64,000 bases of DNA from Demequina oxidasica (GTDB lineage: Bacteria > Actinomycetota > Actinomycetes > Actinomycetales > Demequinaceae), in NCBI RefSeq assembly GCF_000975115.1, contig NZ_BBRE01000001.1:1444288-1508287 (forward strand), given 5' to 3'. The notes beneath the pieces were generated by a model. That model had not been told where the DNA came from, made no database searches, and saw only the letters and a list, made by a program, of their open reading frames with translations. Below are positions 34,871 to 44,301 of this stretch, one piece after another. The translations under genes and the position numbers were made by a program. Every line of letters begins with the position of its first letter. Positions within the stretch are counted from its first letter, which is position 1.

Positions 34871-36454
34871 ATGAGCACCGCAGCCTCCCAGCAACAGAAC
34901 CCAGCCAGCCCGGTCCGCGCTGACTCCGCCCAGGCATCGGACTTACGCAGGGATCTGGAGGGGTGGACCGTCGACGCAATCGGCGAGATTATGGGAGACG
35001 TCGCCCTGCGCGCCCTGGACCGCGAGCAGGTGGTTCCGGCAGTGCTGGCCGCCCGTGCATCGGACGACCGCCTCGCGGTGTTGACGCGCCTCGCGATGCT
35101 GGGTGACACCGTGACCCGCGCAGAGGCGCAGTCCGCGCTCCCCTCGCTTGGGGTGGACGGCGCCGTCGCTACTGGGCTGATCGAGGCCGCTGGCCGTGGC
35201 CTCGACGATGAGGTGCGGGCGTTGGTAGATTTGCGGCCCACCTCCTCGGTGGGGGCCGACGGCGAGCTCACCTGGTGGATGGCATCCGACCAGGCCGAGG
35301 CCGTCACCGGGTCACGACTGGCGCCCGACCACGTGCTGGGGATGGGCGGTGCGTCGGCGATGCTCGCGTCCGCCACCATGCGGGTGCCCCGCAGCCGGGT
35401 ACTTGACCTCGGCACCGGCTGCGGGATTCAGGCAATGCACGCCTCGCTGCACGCGGACACGGTGGTGGCGACGGACATCTCGCGGCGCGCGCTCGCCTTC
35501 GCGGAGTTCAACCGGGAGCTCAACGCTCCTCCTGCTGCATGGTCGCTGCGCGAAGGGTCGATGCTCGAGCCCGTCGCCCGCGACGTGGCGCAAGGGAGCC
35601 TGTTCGACCTCGTGGTGTCCAACCCGCCCTTCGTGATTACCCCACAGGGCGCGCCCAGCTTCGAGTACCGCCACGGCGGGCTGCCGGGCGACGCGATCGT
35701 GGAGTCACTGATCTCGAATGTCGGCTCCGTGCTCGCGCCCGGGGGTGTGGCTCAGATGCTCGGTAATTGGGAAATCCGCCGTGGTACGGACTGGCGCGAG
35801 CGGCTGGGAGACTGGCTCGACGCATCGGCGGCCGCGGGATTCCCGATGGACGCGTGGGTGATCCAGCGCGATGCCCTCGACGGCGCGGAGTATGCCGAGA
35901 CCTGGCTACGCGACGGCGGCGTCACGCCCGAGCGCGGCCGGGAGGAGTACGAGGACGCCTACCGTGCGTACCTCGCCGACTTCGCTTCGCGCGACGTGGA
36001 GACCGTGGGATTCGGCATCGTGACTCTGCGCAGGGCACCCGCGGATCGCGCGCCGATGCGCCGCCTCGAGGAGCACGAGGGGCAGCTGCCTTCGCCGCTC
36101 GGGGCCCATATCGTGGACGTGCTGGCGGCCCACGACTGGCTGGCGCAGACATCGGACGATGCGCTGCTCGCCACCGCACTCACCGTCGCCTCGGACGTCA
36201 CTAAGGAGACCTACGGTCGGCCATTGCTCCACGAGCCGGAGCACATCCTGATCCGCCAGGGTGGTGGGCTGGGGCGGTCGGTACGAGCAGACACCGCGCT
36301 GGCTGGGCTCGTGGGGGCGTGCGACGGCGAGTTGACCGTGGGGCAAATCTCCCACGCGCTCGCGGCACTGCTCGACGTACCCTCGGGGACGATGCTCGCC
36401 GGGATGGTCCCCGCCGTGCGCGACCTCGTGCGCGACGGGTTCCTTGTTCGCTAA
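34871..36454 (+). CDS. SAM-dependent methyltransferase with NPPF motif
   Basis: This 527-residue protein has an N-terminal accessory domain of about 150 residues, then a class I methyltransferase fold. Its SAM-binding motif I is VLDLGTGCGIQA (Asp179), with ATDISRRAL as motif II and catalytic SNPPFVIT (Asn251). The NPPF tetrad marks enzymes that methylate planar nitrogens in RNA bases, DNA adenine or protein glutamine. A C-terminal region of about 150 residues follows. I recall this layout in actinobacteria; the substrate is not established to my knowledge. The gene stands alone after a hairpin. Confidence 0.88.
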   Translation: MSTAASQQQNPASPVRADSAQASDLRRDLEGWTVDAIGEIMGDVALRALDREQVVPAVLAARASDDRLAVLTRLAMLGDTVTRAEAQSALPSLGVDGAVATGLIEAAGRGLDDEVRALVDLRPTSSVGADGELTWWMASDQAEAVTGSRLAPDHVLGMGGASAMLASATMRVPRSRVLDLGTGCGIQAMHASLHADTVVATDISRRALAFAEFNRELNAPPAAWSLREGSMLEPVARDVAQGSLFDLVVSNPPFVITPQGAPSFEYRHGGLPGDAIVESLISNVGSVLAPGGVAQMLGNWEIRRGTDWRERLGDWLDASAAAGFPMDAWVIQRDALDGAEYAETWLRDGGVTPERGREEYEDAYRAYLADFASRDVETVGFGIVTLRRAPADRAPMRRLEEHEGQLPSPLGAHIVDVLAAHDWLAQTSDDALLATALTVASDVTKETYGRPLLHEPEHILIRQGGGLGRSVRADTALAGLVGACDGELTVGQISHALAALLDVPSGTMLAGMVPAVRDLVRDGFLVR

Positions 36455-36588
36455 CTCTTACCAGTTTTGGCCGACATATGTTCAAAAAACGTGCGAAAGC
36501 GGGCCGTTAGTCCCGTAAAGCCGCCCTTTTCCGGGGGCATGGTTGAGATATCAGAAACACCAAATCCCCGGAAGAAGGAAGAATAATC

Positions 36589-37290
36589 ATGAAGTCTCGC
36601 ATCAAGGTACTCGGCCTGGCACTGTCTGTTATTGGCCTGCTATTCATGGGTGGTGGCGTCTTCGCCTACACCATGGTCGCCGACGGCCAGCACGCGCTGC
36701 AGTCATTTAGCGAAGCCCAGAACGTGACCCTCACCTACAACGAGGACGGCCAGCTGGTCGACCGCGGCGAGGTAGCCGGCGCGGAGGCAATTCTCGACTT
36801 GCTCGAGAATGACTGGGGCTACGCAGTTGTCGCTAGCGACCTCAACCCCAACGACCCGCTGGTGAACACCGGTACGGAGTACATGTACCAGATGGCACTT
36901 ATTGCGCACCACACACTGACCGGCACCAACACGGTTGTCCTTACCGAGGACACGGAGTACAACGGTGAAACCTTCCCCGCCGGTACCTACGAGGTAGCGA
37001 CCGATGGGAAGTACTGGACCGACTTCGACCGCTCTCACCCGCTTGAGGGCCCGGCTCGTGAAATGGCCTGGACCGGTACGGCTCACGGCCTGGTCGGTGA
37101 GCTGGGCGTTGGCTCGGTCACCGCTTCCACCCTTCAGCTGGGCCTCGGCATCGTGGCTCTGATCGAAGGCCTTGGCCTCATCTTCGTCGGAACCGGACTC
37201 GCCCTAATCTGGGTCGCAGCCGGCGACAAGAAGAACGAGCTCAAGGAAGCACCCGCGATCGAATCGATCGACGAGCCAGCGACTGTCTAG
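36589..37290 (+). CDS. Two-TM protein with central extracytoplasmic domain (often misnamed LigA)
   Basis: This 233-residue protein has an N-terminal helix (about 8-28), an outside domain of about 140 residues with Tyr/Asp-rich beta-like segments, and a long C-terminal helix (about 180-207) before a short Lys/Glu-rich cytoplasmic tail. Similar proteins are often labelled aromatic ring-opening dioxygenase LigA in databases, but no dioxygenase metal-binding motif is present, so that name should not be used. A strong GAAGGAAGAA site precedes the ATG. Codon use is less GC-extreme than its neighbours. Function unknown. Confidence 0.88.
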   Translation: MKSRIKVLGLALSVIGLLFMGGGVFAYTMVADGQHALQSFSEAQNVTLTYNEDGQLVDRGEVAGAEAILDLLENDWGYAVVASDLNPNDPLVNTGTEYMYQMALIAHHTLTGTNTVVLTEDTEYNGETFPAGTYEVATDGKYWTDFDRSHPLEGPAREMAWTGTAHGLVGELGVGSVTASTLQLGLGIVALIEGLGLIFVGTGLALIWVAAGDKKNELKEAPAIESIDEPATV

Positions 37291-37308
37291 TCTGATTCGC
37301 TTCACGCG

Positions 37309-37336
37309 AAGGAGGGCCCGCAAGGGCCCTCCTTTT
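37309..37336 (+). terminator. Strong rho-independent terminator
   Basis: AAGGAGGGCCC (37309-37319), a GCAA loop and GGGCCCTCCTT (37324-37334) form a perfect 11-bp stem ending in a T-run, 18 bp after the two-TM protein gene. Confidence 0.9.
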
Positions 37337-37405
37337 GCTTGTCCGAGAACTGGCGGACCGCCACGATCTTTTACCTGCTCAGAACGTACGCTGAGGGACC
37401 GCTAC

Positions 37406-37449
37406 GGTGCTGGTGCTGGTGCTGGTGCTGGTGCTGGTGCTGGTGCTGG
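37406..37449. repeat. Hexanucleotide tandem repeat (GGTGCT)n
   Basis: About 7.3 perfect copies of GGTGCT lie just past the eccC stop (minus-strand unit AGCACC). The block is flanked by near-identical direct repeats, ACCGCTAC at 37398-37405 and TCCGCTAC at 37453-37460, the second of which covers the eccC stop codon. Copy number is likely to vary by replication slippage. Confidence 0.9.
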
Positions 37450-37456
37450 CCGTCCG

Positions 37457-40400
37457 CTACTGCTTGCCCTCGAAGCGGGAGGGGACAAAGGCCAACTGTG
37501 CGGCCACGTTGCCACGGTCGCGCGACACAATCTGGGCGCGGCCCGGAGGAGCGGGCGTCGCCTTGACCTTGCCGATCAACTGACCCTCGCCTGGGTCTCC
37601 GCTCAGCAGGATGCCGGTGGCACCAAGGTCAGTGAAGCGTTGGATGATGGGGTCGTAGGCGGCGCGGCTGGCGCCACCGGTGCGGCGCGTGACAACCACG
37701 TGCAGGCCGAGGTCCGCGGCCTGAGGCAAGAGCGGGGCGAGCGCCGCGAGGGGATTGCCCTGCGAGGTCGACACCAGGTCGTAGTCGTCCACCAGGATGA
37801 AGCCCTCGGCACCACTCCACCATGAACGCGACCGCAGCTGCTCGGGCGTGACGTCCTTGCCCGGGACCCGAGTCTGGAAGAACTGCACCAGCTCCTGAAT
37901 GCCCTGTGTCGCCTCGTCGTGTGTGGACAGCGTCGCGCCCACGTACTCCTCGGGCAGGTCGCCCAGCAACGATCGCCGGTAGTCCACCACAAAGATCTTG
38001 GCCTTATCCGGGGGGTAGAGGCGAGCCACCTCGCCCGCGTACGCACGCAGGAACGAGGTCTTTCCGGAGTCCGCGTCTCCGTACAGGTAAAGGTGCGGCT
38101 CCTCCATGATGTCGATGCCGAACGGTGCGAGGTTCGCCTCGTCCACTCCGAGCAGCATCTGTCGTGTGTCGGCGGGGGCCAGTGCGCGCACCTGCTCGAG
38201 GCCAATCGATGACGGTAGCAGGCGGAGCTTGGGCCCCGCGGGCCCCTGGTACGCACGGTTGAGGTGACCCACTAGGCCCTCGATGCCGTTGGCTAGTGAA
38301 GTTGCGTCGCCCGAGCCGTCGATGCGCGGCAGCGCCGTCAGCATCTGCAGCTTGCGGGGGCTGAGCCCGCGTCCCGGTGCGCCGGCGGTGACATTCGCTG
38401 CCGCCTTGCGGTCCACCTCGGAGTCCGTGGGATCTCCCAGGCGCAACTCCATGCGGGTGCCGATCAAGTCCTTCAGGTTGGCGCGTACCTCAAGCCAGCG
38501 AGCCGCGGTGAGCACCACGTGCACACCGAATGTGAGTCCACGAGCCGCAATCGCCTGGATCTGAGCCTCGGCCACCTCGAAGTCCGCGCGCACGGTGCCC
38601 CAGCCGTCAACAATGAGGAACACGTCGCCGTAGCCGTCGTCGTAGCGACCCTCGGCGCGGCGCTGGCGGTACGTGTCGATCGAGTCGATGCCGTTGTCGC
38701 GGAAGTACTGCTCGCGGGCGTCCACAATCCCGGCGACCTCGGACACCATGCGGCGTACCACGTCGGGCTCGGATCGGGTGGCGACCCCGGCAAGGTGCGG
38801 GAAGCCGGTCAGACCGGCAAAACTTCCGCCGCCAAAGTCCAGCACGTAGAACTGCACCTCTCGTGGTGTGAGCGTCAGCGCGAGCGACACCATCGTGGTG
38901 CGCGCGAGCGTGGACTTTCCCGACAGCGGCCCGCCCACAATCGCCATGTGACCAGCGGCCCCGCCCAGGTCCACGGTGAGCGCCTCGCGACGCTGCTCCA
39001 GCGGAACATCGACCATGCCGATCGGCACCTCCAGGCCGCGTCCGCGCCACGACGGCGAGTGGATCCCCAGTTCGGGTGTCTCGGTCAGGTCGCCAAAGAG
39101 CTGGTCCAACGACGCTGGGGTCTCGAGCGGCGGCAGCCATACCTGGTGCGCCGGCGTGCCCTTGCCCTGCATCTGCGCGACAGCCAACTCAAACGTGCTG
39201 CGCTTCTCGCCCGCGTCGGCGACAACCTCAACCCCGGCATCGGCATCGGCCGGCACTTCGCGAGGCACGTCAACGGAGGACGGAGCCGCGGTAAAGAACT
39301 CAACCTTGGCGCCTATTTCCTCGGAGCCCGAGGTCCCCGAACCGCCTGCGGCACGGCGGCGACCCTTGGGCGGCGCGGACACGTAGGCGGCTCGGAACTG
39401 TGTCATGGTCTCGGTGTCGGACTTTAGGAATCCCACACCGGGCTGCTGCGGCAGCGTGTACGCGTCGGGAACGCCAAGGATGGAGCGCGACTCCGCCGCG
39501 GAGAAGGTCCGCAGACCCACCCGGTACGACAGGTACGTGTCAAGCCCGCGTAGTTTGCCCTCCTCCAGGCGCTGCGAAGCGAGCAGTAGGTGCACCTGCA
39601 AGGAGCGACCCACTCGACCGATGTTCACAAAGCTCTCGATGAACTCGGGCTTGGCGGCCAGCAGTTCGGAGAACTCGTCGGCCACAATCAGCAGCGCGGG
39701 AAGCGGGTCGAGGTCGGTGCGGCCGCCGCGGCGTGCCTTCTCGTAGTCATAGACGTTGGCGAAATTGCCCGATGCACGCAATAGCTCCTGGCGACGCGTC
39801 ACCTCTCCCTGAAGGGCGTCCTGGAAGCGATCCACCAACGCGATCTCGTCACCGAGGTTGGTGATGATGGAGGACACGTGCGGCATGCCGGCCATGCCAG
39901 CGAACGTCGCACCACCCTTGAAGTCCACCAGCACAAAGTTGAGCTGCTCGGGGGAGTGGGTCAGTGCCAGAGCGAGCACCAGCGTGCGCAGCACCTCCGA
40001 CTTACCCGAACCGGTGGCGCCAATCATCACACCGTGCGGACCCATGCCCTGCTGCGCAGATTCCTTGAGGTCGAGCACGATGGGCGCGCCGGTGGTGGTC
40101 TGGCCAATCGGCACGCGCAGCCGGTCGCGCTCGGGGCGTCCTTGCCACACGTGATTGAAATCGATGTCGCGCACGTCGGGCAGCCCCAACAGGTCCACGA
40201 GCTCGAGCTGCTCGGTGGTGGTCGCCGCGCCCGTCTCAGTTTGCCCCGAGCTCGTGTAGAGCGGTAGCAGCCGGCGAGCGGTAGCCTCCGCCTCGGGAAT
40301 CGACATCGAGTCGGCGACGATGGTCTGAGTGGCGTGCGACAGGGTTACCAGCTCGGCGGTGCCCGCCTTGTCGCCCACGCCGAACGACACGCGCATGGTA

Positions 40401-41443
40401 TCCGCCGCCTCCAGTTCGCCCCAGCGGGACGGAAGATCGATGCGGGTGATGCCTTGCAGTCCGTCGTGAGTCACGATGGGGTCGTCCGAACGTACGCTGA
40501 CGTCGTCGGTCACCACGATGATGTGGGGAGCGCTTGAGTTGCCTCCGGGCGCAAACCGCGGTCGCTCGTGCAAATCTGAGGGGAGCATCTCCTCGAGGGC
40601 GCTTAGATCGGTGCCGATCATGCGCGCTGGTCCGAGGCTGTCGCTCGCCGTGGCGGACTGTGCGTGAGGCAACCATTTGGCCCACTCCCAGTGCTCCAGT
40701 GCGGCGGGATCCGCGGCAATCACGATCTGCACTTCGTCGGGGGTCTGAAAAGTGGCGATGTTGAGCAGCATGGCGCGCACCATCGCGCGAACTTCTGCCT
40801 CGTCGCCAGTCATCTCGATGCGCGCCCAGTCCGCGATATCCACGCCGAACGGCAGGTTCTTCTGGGTCTCGTGGGTCAGCATAAAGCGATGGGCGGCCGA
40901 TGCTGCCACGGGGTCGAGCTGCGTCAAGGGCGGCAACTCTGGCGCCTCGAGCGTCAGGCACAGCGGCTGGTCGCTCACGCCCATGCGTGTCAGCAGAAAG
41001 TCAGAGTCGTCTGTGGACCGCTCCCATACCCGAGTGCGCTCCTCCGCGACAAAAGCCAGGGTGCCGGGAGAGGGGCTTGCCCAGTTGGTGGCGCGGCGTT
41101 GCTGGGTTGCGGCGACGCGCACGGTCTGGCGCAGTTCGGTCAGGTACGCCAAGTACTCGCGGCGAGCACCCAAGACCTGTGCCGTCCGCTGTGAGCGTTG
41201 GCGCCAGCCGTTAACCCCGACGAATCCCAGCGAGGACACCAGGAATAGTCCGGCTGTTAGGTACGCGGCTGGGTTGCCGTTGCTGTTCAGTACCACCATG
41301 ACGATGGCGCCCACGGACCCCAGCATTGGCATCAGCGACGTCAGCATGCTCGAACCGCCGTCGGCAGTGGCGAGCTCTGGCGGCGCCTGAACTTGGATGG
41401 TTCCCGATGGCTGTCGCGGTGGGGCGAGTCGGCGTCCACTCAT
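37457..41443 (-). CDS. eccC: Type VII secretion ATPase EccC (fused EccCa-EccCb)
   Basis: This 1328-residue FtsK/SpoIIIE-type motor drives ESX secretion. Two N-terminal membrane helices (about 34-52 and 60-80) and a stalk region are followed by three ATPase domains: P-loop 1 GATGSGKSE (about 474-482) with VLVDFKGGATF and VADEFSELL; P-loop 2 GGPLSGKST (about 837-845) with YVLDFGGGSF; and P-loop 3 GDADSGKTS (about 1122-1130). Domains 2 and 3 normally bind substrate signals. Mycobacterial ESX-1 splits this protein in two; here it is one chain, as in ESX-3/-5 types. It overlaps the FHA gene upstream by four bases and ends the operon. Confidence 0.97.
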   Translation of the reverse strand: MSGRRLAPPRQPSGTIQVQAPPELATADGGSSMLTSLMPMLGSVGAIVMVVLNSNGNPAAYLTAGLFLVSSLGFVGVNGWRQRSQRTAQVLGARREYLAYLTELRQTVRVAATQQRRATNWASPSPGTLAFVAEERTRVWERSTDDSDFLLTRMGVSDQPLCLTLEAPELPPLTQLDPVAASAAHRFMLTHETQKNLPFGVDIADWARIEMTGDEAEVRAMVRAMLLNIATFQTPDEVQIVIAADPAALEHWEWAKWLPHAQSATASDSLGPARMIGTDLSALEEMLPSDLHERPRFAPGGNSSAPHIIVVTDDVSVRSDDPIVTHDGLQGITRIDLPSRWGELEAADTMRVSFGVGDKAGTAELVTLSHATQTIVADSMSIPEAEATARRLLPLYTSSGQTETGAATTTEQLELVDLLGLPDVRDIDFNHVWQGRPERDRLRVPIGQTTTGAPIVLDLKESAQQGMGPHGVMIGATGSGKSEVLRTLVLALALTHSPEQLNFVLVDFKGGATFAGMAGMPHVSSIITNLGDEIALVDRFQDALQGEVTRRQELLRASGNFANVYDYEKARRGGRTDLDPLPALLIVADEFSELLAAKPEFIESFVNIGRVGRSLQVHLLLASQRLEEGKLRGLDTYLSYRVGLRTFSAAESRSILGVPDAYTLPQQPGVGFLKSDTETMTQFRAAYVSAPPKGRRRAAGGSGTSGSEEIGAKVEFFTAAPSSVDVPREVPADADAGVEVVADAGEKRSTFELAVAQMQGKGTPAHQVWLPPLETPASLDQLFGDLTETPELGIHSPSWRGRGLEVPIGMVDVPLEQRREALTVDLGGAAGHMAIVGGPLSGKSTLARTTMVSLALTLTPREVQFYVLDFGGGSFAGLTGFPHLAGVATRSEPDVVRRMVSEVAGIVDAREQYFRDNGIDSIDTYRQRRAEGRYDDGYGDVFLIVDGWGTVRADFEVAEAQIQAIAARGLTFGVHVVLTAARWLEVRANLKDLIGTRMELRLGDPTDSEVDRKAAANVTAGAPGRGLSPRKLQMLTALPRIDGSGDATSLANGIEGLVGHLNRAYQGPAGPKLRLLPSSIGLEQVRALAPADTRQMLLGVDEANLAPFGIDIMEEPHLYLYGDADSGKTSFLRAYAGEVARLYPPDKAKIFVVDYRRSLLGDLPEEYVGATLSTHDEATQGIQELVQFFQTRVPGKDVTPEQLRSRSWWSGAEGFILVDDYDLVSTSQGNPLAALAPLLPQAADLGLHVVVTRRTGGASRAAYDPIIQRFTDLGATGILLSGDPGEGQLIGKVKATPAPPGRAQIVSRDRGNVAAQLAFVPSRFEGKQ

Positions 41444-42921
41444 GCTCCGCCACCTCCGTTGGTGCCGTCGGTGAGCACGTTGATGGAGAACGCGCGCTGG
41501 CCAATGCGCACGCGCGTGCCGTCCTCGAGCACAGTGCGCTCGTGGGCGGCTAGTGCGGTGGTGTGCCCCGTGTCGTCAATGAGGTGAGTCCCATTCGCAG
41601 AGCCGTTGTCCATGACCCACGTGCGCCCGCGCGTGTGCTCGATCCGCAGATGAGTTCGTGACACTGTCTTCTCCGGGTCTTCGACCACAATCGCGTGATC
41701 GGTTGGCTCGATGGGTGAGGGGTTACGGCCCAGAACGAGGCCCGAGGTCAGCGGGACTTGCTCACGTTGGCCAGTGTCGAAAACTAGCAGGAGGTCACCG
41801 CGGCTATCTGGCTCCGGCGAGGCGGCGGCGTGGCCCGATCCCGGCGCCGATGCGGGCTGGACCTGTGCGGACGGGCTCGCCTGATCCCGGGAGGACGGAG
41901 CTGGCGGGGAAGATAACGGAGCGTCCGGCGGCAGAACTGCGGCGATGCTGGGTGCCGATACTGGGAACTGACCATCCGAGGGTGGGACAGTGAAAGAGGC
42001 GCTGTGGGATTCAACGCTGTGAGAGTTGGAACCGGCTGATTCTAGGTCGGACGAGTCTCGATGGTCCGCCGACTCGCTACTCCCAAATGCCACCTGCGCT
42101 GGCATCGCGATGGCCCCGGGCAGTGGCTCCGGCTCCGTGGCGCGGGGCACATGCTCGACCTGAGGCGACTGATATACGGCTGGAGCGGCCATGCCGGGAA
42201 GCCGTCCCTTGCGGGCTGCCGTGGGCAACGACACGGTCATGGTCCGGGTTGCGACGTCGGCCCAGCCGCTACGGCGGCGTTGTCCGTCCCACGCGCTGGA
42301 GGCGACCACCACCCACGCACCCACAATCCCCACTACAAAACCAGCGCCAATCATTGCGAACCGAGCTGCGGAACGTCCTACGCCGGGGGAGAAGGGGGCA
42401 TCGGCGCGTGACGAGCGGATGCGTAATAGGCGGTTGCCAAAGGTCAGACCCGTGCGCGCCTCAAGTATCCACAGGAAGACAACGCACTCGAGGAGGGCGA
42501 TTCCTCCGAAAATTGCACTGCCCGTAGCGACCAGTACCAAGGTGGCGATGACGAGCACCACCACAACGTCGATGGTGAATGCGGCCAGCCGCGCGCCGGT
42601 TCCCGTGTGGCTGCCCCGGAACCGTGCGTCGAGCGGCGGCACTGTGCTGTTGGTAGGCGCGCTCGCTTGGCTAGATGATGCCGTCCCCCCATTCACCTGC
42701 TCCCGTGGCCGTGCGGGTGTGGCGACGCTCGCGGGCGCGGGGGGTGCAGGAGCACCAGCGGCGGGCGACATTCCTGGTGGAAGTGCCGACGCAATCGGGC
42801 TGTCGGCTGGTGCCGCTCCCGGGCGTGCGGCACCACACCACAGGCATTGTGCGGCGGAGGAGTGAACGGGTTGCTGGCAACTCCAGCACGCCACGGTGGG
42901 TGTCTGCGCCGGCGTGCTCAT
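41440..42921 (-). CDS. Zinc-ribbon, RDD membrane and FHA domain protein of the ESX locus
   Basis: This 493-residue protein joins three modules. An N-terminal zinc ribbon (CWSC ... CLWC, about 12-29) and a Pro/Ala-rich linker lead into an RDD-type membrane domain of three or four helices (about 107-215, GARLAAFTIDVVVVLVIATL). A long Ser/Pro-rich linker follows, then a C-terminal FHA domain (LGRNPSPIEPTDHAIV, VSRTHLRIE, DNGSANGTHL). FHA domains bind phosphothreonine, so the protein may link the secretion machine to a Ser/Thr kinase. It lies between eccD-2 and eccC with four-base overlaps on both sides and so is probably a machine component or regulator. Confidence 0.9.
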   Translation of the reverse strand: MSTPAQTPTVACWSCQQPVHSSAAQCLWCGAARPGAAPADSPIASALPPGMSPAAGAPAPPAPASVATPARPREQVNGGTASSSQASAPTNSTVPPLDARFRGSHTGTGARLAAFTIDVVVVLVIATLVLVATGSAIFGGIALLECVVFLWILEARTGLTFGNRLLRIRSSRADAPFSPGVGRSAARFAMIGAGFVVGIVGAWVVVASSAWDGQRRRSGWADVATRTMTVSLPTAARKGRLPGMAAPAVYQSPQVEHVPRATEPEPLPGAIAMPAQVAFGSSESADHRDSSDLESAGSNSHSVESHSASFTVPPSDGQFPVSAPSIAAVLPPDAPLSSPPAPSSRDQASPSAQVQPASAPGSGHAAASPEPDSRGDLLLVFDTGQREQVPLTSGLVLGRNPSPIEPTDHAIVVEDPEKTVSRTHLRIEHTRGRTWVMDNGSANGTHLIDDTGHTTALAAHERTVLEDGTRVRIGQRAFSINVLTDGTNGGGGA

Positions 42922-44297
42922 CCGGACATCATTCCACGAACCAGCTCAACCACATCAGCGGCAAGCAAGGCGAAGGGAAGCGCGAGCGCAACAGACAGTG
43001 ATTCAAAGACGTCACCCACGCGCGACCACGCCAGCGATCGAGAGCCCTTGGCAACGGGAACGATCATCGCGGCGGCCAGTACGCCCGCCACCAATAGCGA
43101 CACAGCAAGGACAGTGACGAGCGCGTCGCTCGAGTGGCTCACCCCTGCGAAGGCAACTTCCACCACTACCGCTGCGGCGGCTAATCGAGAGGCCCACGCG
43201 GCGGTGGGGTCCGTGCCGTGCCGTGGGATCAGGGCAAGGGCGGCAACGGTGGTGACGATCAGACCGATGCTGCCAATGCGCACCATGAGCAACTCGCTGT
43301 GCATTCCGGGAATGACAAATGGGGCAACGAGCGGTGCGGACAAGGCAAGCGTCACTATGCCGGTGCGCAGCCGCGCGGCGGCGACGGCAACGGTGGGGGC
43401 GATCGCGGCCATGGTGACCGCACCGGGTTCGCCCGGTACCGCGCCCCGTACGGTCCACCGGCTGGACATGAAGTGCTTGTAGTTGATCGAGTAACCGTCG
43501 GGTAGCGGCAGCAAAGTCGTGGGAAGAAAGCGCATGCCAGGAGCCGCGAGCCCAAGGGTGATGGCGGCGGCGGATGCGCTTGGCCATTCCAGCAGCAACG
43601 TGGCGCCCCAGATGGATCCGTATACCGCCATCATGACCGACAACATGGTGGCGACCCCGCGTAGAGTGCGCTCGCGCGCGGCGACGGCCATGGCGGCGCC
43701 AAGTGTCGCCGCGCTGAGCAAACCCACGGTGACGGCGAGGTGAACCGATGCCACCGCATCGGGCACTGCGAGGGCGCCCGCGGCAAACGCGAGGGACAGA
43801 GTAGAGATCAGCGACACAGCTCCGGTGCCATGCGACGGCGCCCGAGCGATCCAGGCGCTGGCGGTGGCGATCGCGCCCAGCGCGAAGCCAAGTGAGACCC
43901 AACCGCGCGCGGAGCCTTCAAGTAAAGGTCCTCCTGCGGCGAGTGCAGCCAATGCACCTGCGGCGAGCAGCAAGGAGCTTGCCGCGAGCAGCCACCAGGT
44001 CGAGCGAAAGTCGACGCGCTTGACCTGAGGGTGGTCCCGTCTGGTGGACTGCTCACTTGACGTTGCACTCAAATCGACCATGGTCAGCAGCATGCCGTCG
44101 TCGAGGTCCACGAGCGGGGTGCTCGCAGCGATCTCGCGACCGGAGCGGTCCAGCAGCACGTCGCGGCCTGAGGTGAGGGCGAGCCCTGCGATTTCAAGCG
44201 CCTGACCCACCGAGTGGGTCACGGGCGCGCTGAGATCCAACCGTGCGCCGTCGCCAAGAACGGCGAGGCGTCTCAATTCAGTCGTAGTGGCGCTCAT
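42918..44297 (-). CDS. EccD-like membrane protein (second EccD paralog)
   Basis: This 459-residue protein has an N-terminal ubiquitin-like domain of about 75 residues (ELRRLAVLGDGARLDLSAPV ... GMLLTMVDL), a cytoplasmic linker, then about 11 membrane helices. This is the EccD layout, and the other EccD (51872-53209) shares it. The start ATG at 44297 is 4 bp after the upstream stop, implying coupling; an upstream ATG at 44354 lies inside the preceding gene. In ESX complexes EccD forms dimers around EccB/EccC, so two paralogs may form a heterodimer here. Confidence 0.85.
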   Translation of the reverse strand: MSATTTELRRLAVLGDGARLDLSAPVTHSVGQALEIAGLALTSGRDVLLDRSGREIAASTPLVDLDDGMLLTMVDLSATSSEQSTRRDHPQVKRVDFRSTWWLLAASSLLLAAGALAALAAGGPLLEGSARGWVSLGFALGAIATASAWIARAPSHGTGAVSLISTLSLAFAAGALAVPDAVASVHLAVTVGLLSAATLGAAMAVAARERTLRGVATMLSVMMAVYGSIWGATLLLEWPSASAAAITLGLAAPGMRFLPTTLLPLPDGYSINYKHFMSSRWTVRGAVPGEPGAVTMAAIAPTVAVAAARLRTGIVTLALSAPLVAPFVIPGMHSELLMVRIGSIGLIVTTVAALALIPRHGTDPTAAWASRLAAAAVVVEVAFAGVSHSSDALVTVLAVSLLVAGVLAAAMIVPVAKGSRSLAWSRVGDVFESLSVALALPFALLAADVVELVRGMMSG

Positions 44298-44301
44298 CAA
44301 A

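Noticed and set aside
36589-37290. Naming the two-TM protein LigA (ring-opening dioxygenase)
   Set aside because: No iron-binding or dioxygenase motif; it is a membrane protein with an outside domain.
37406-37449. Repeat block considered as a CRISPR array
   Set aside because: The 6-bp units are contiguous without spacers, so this is a microsatellite.
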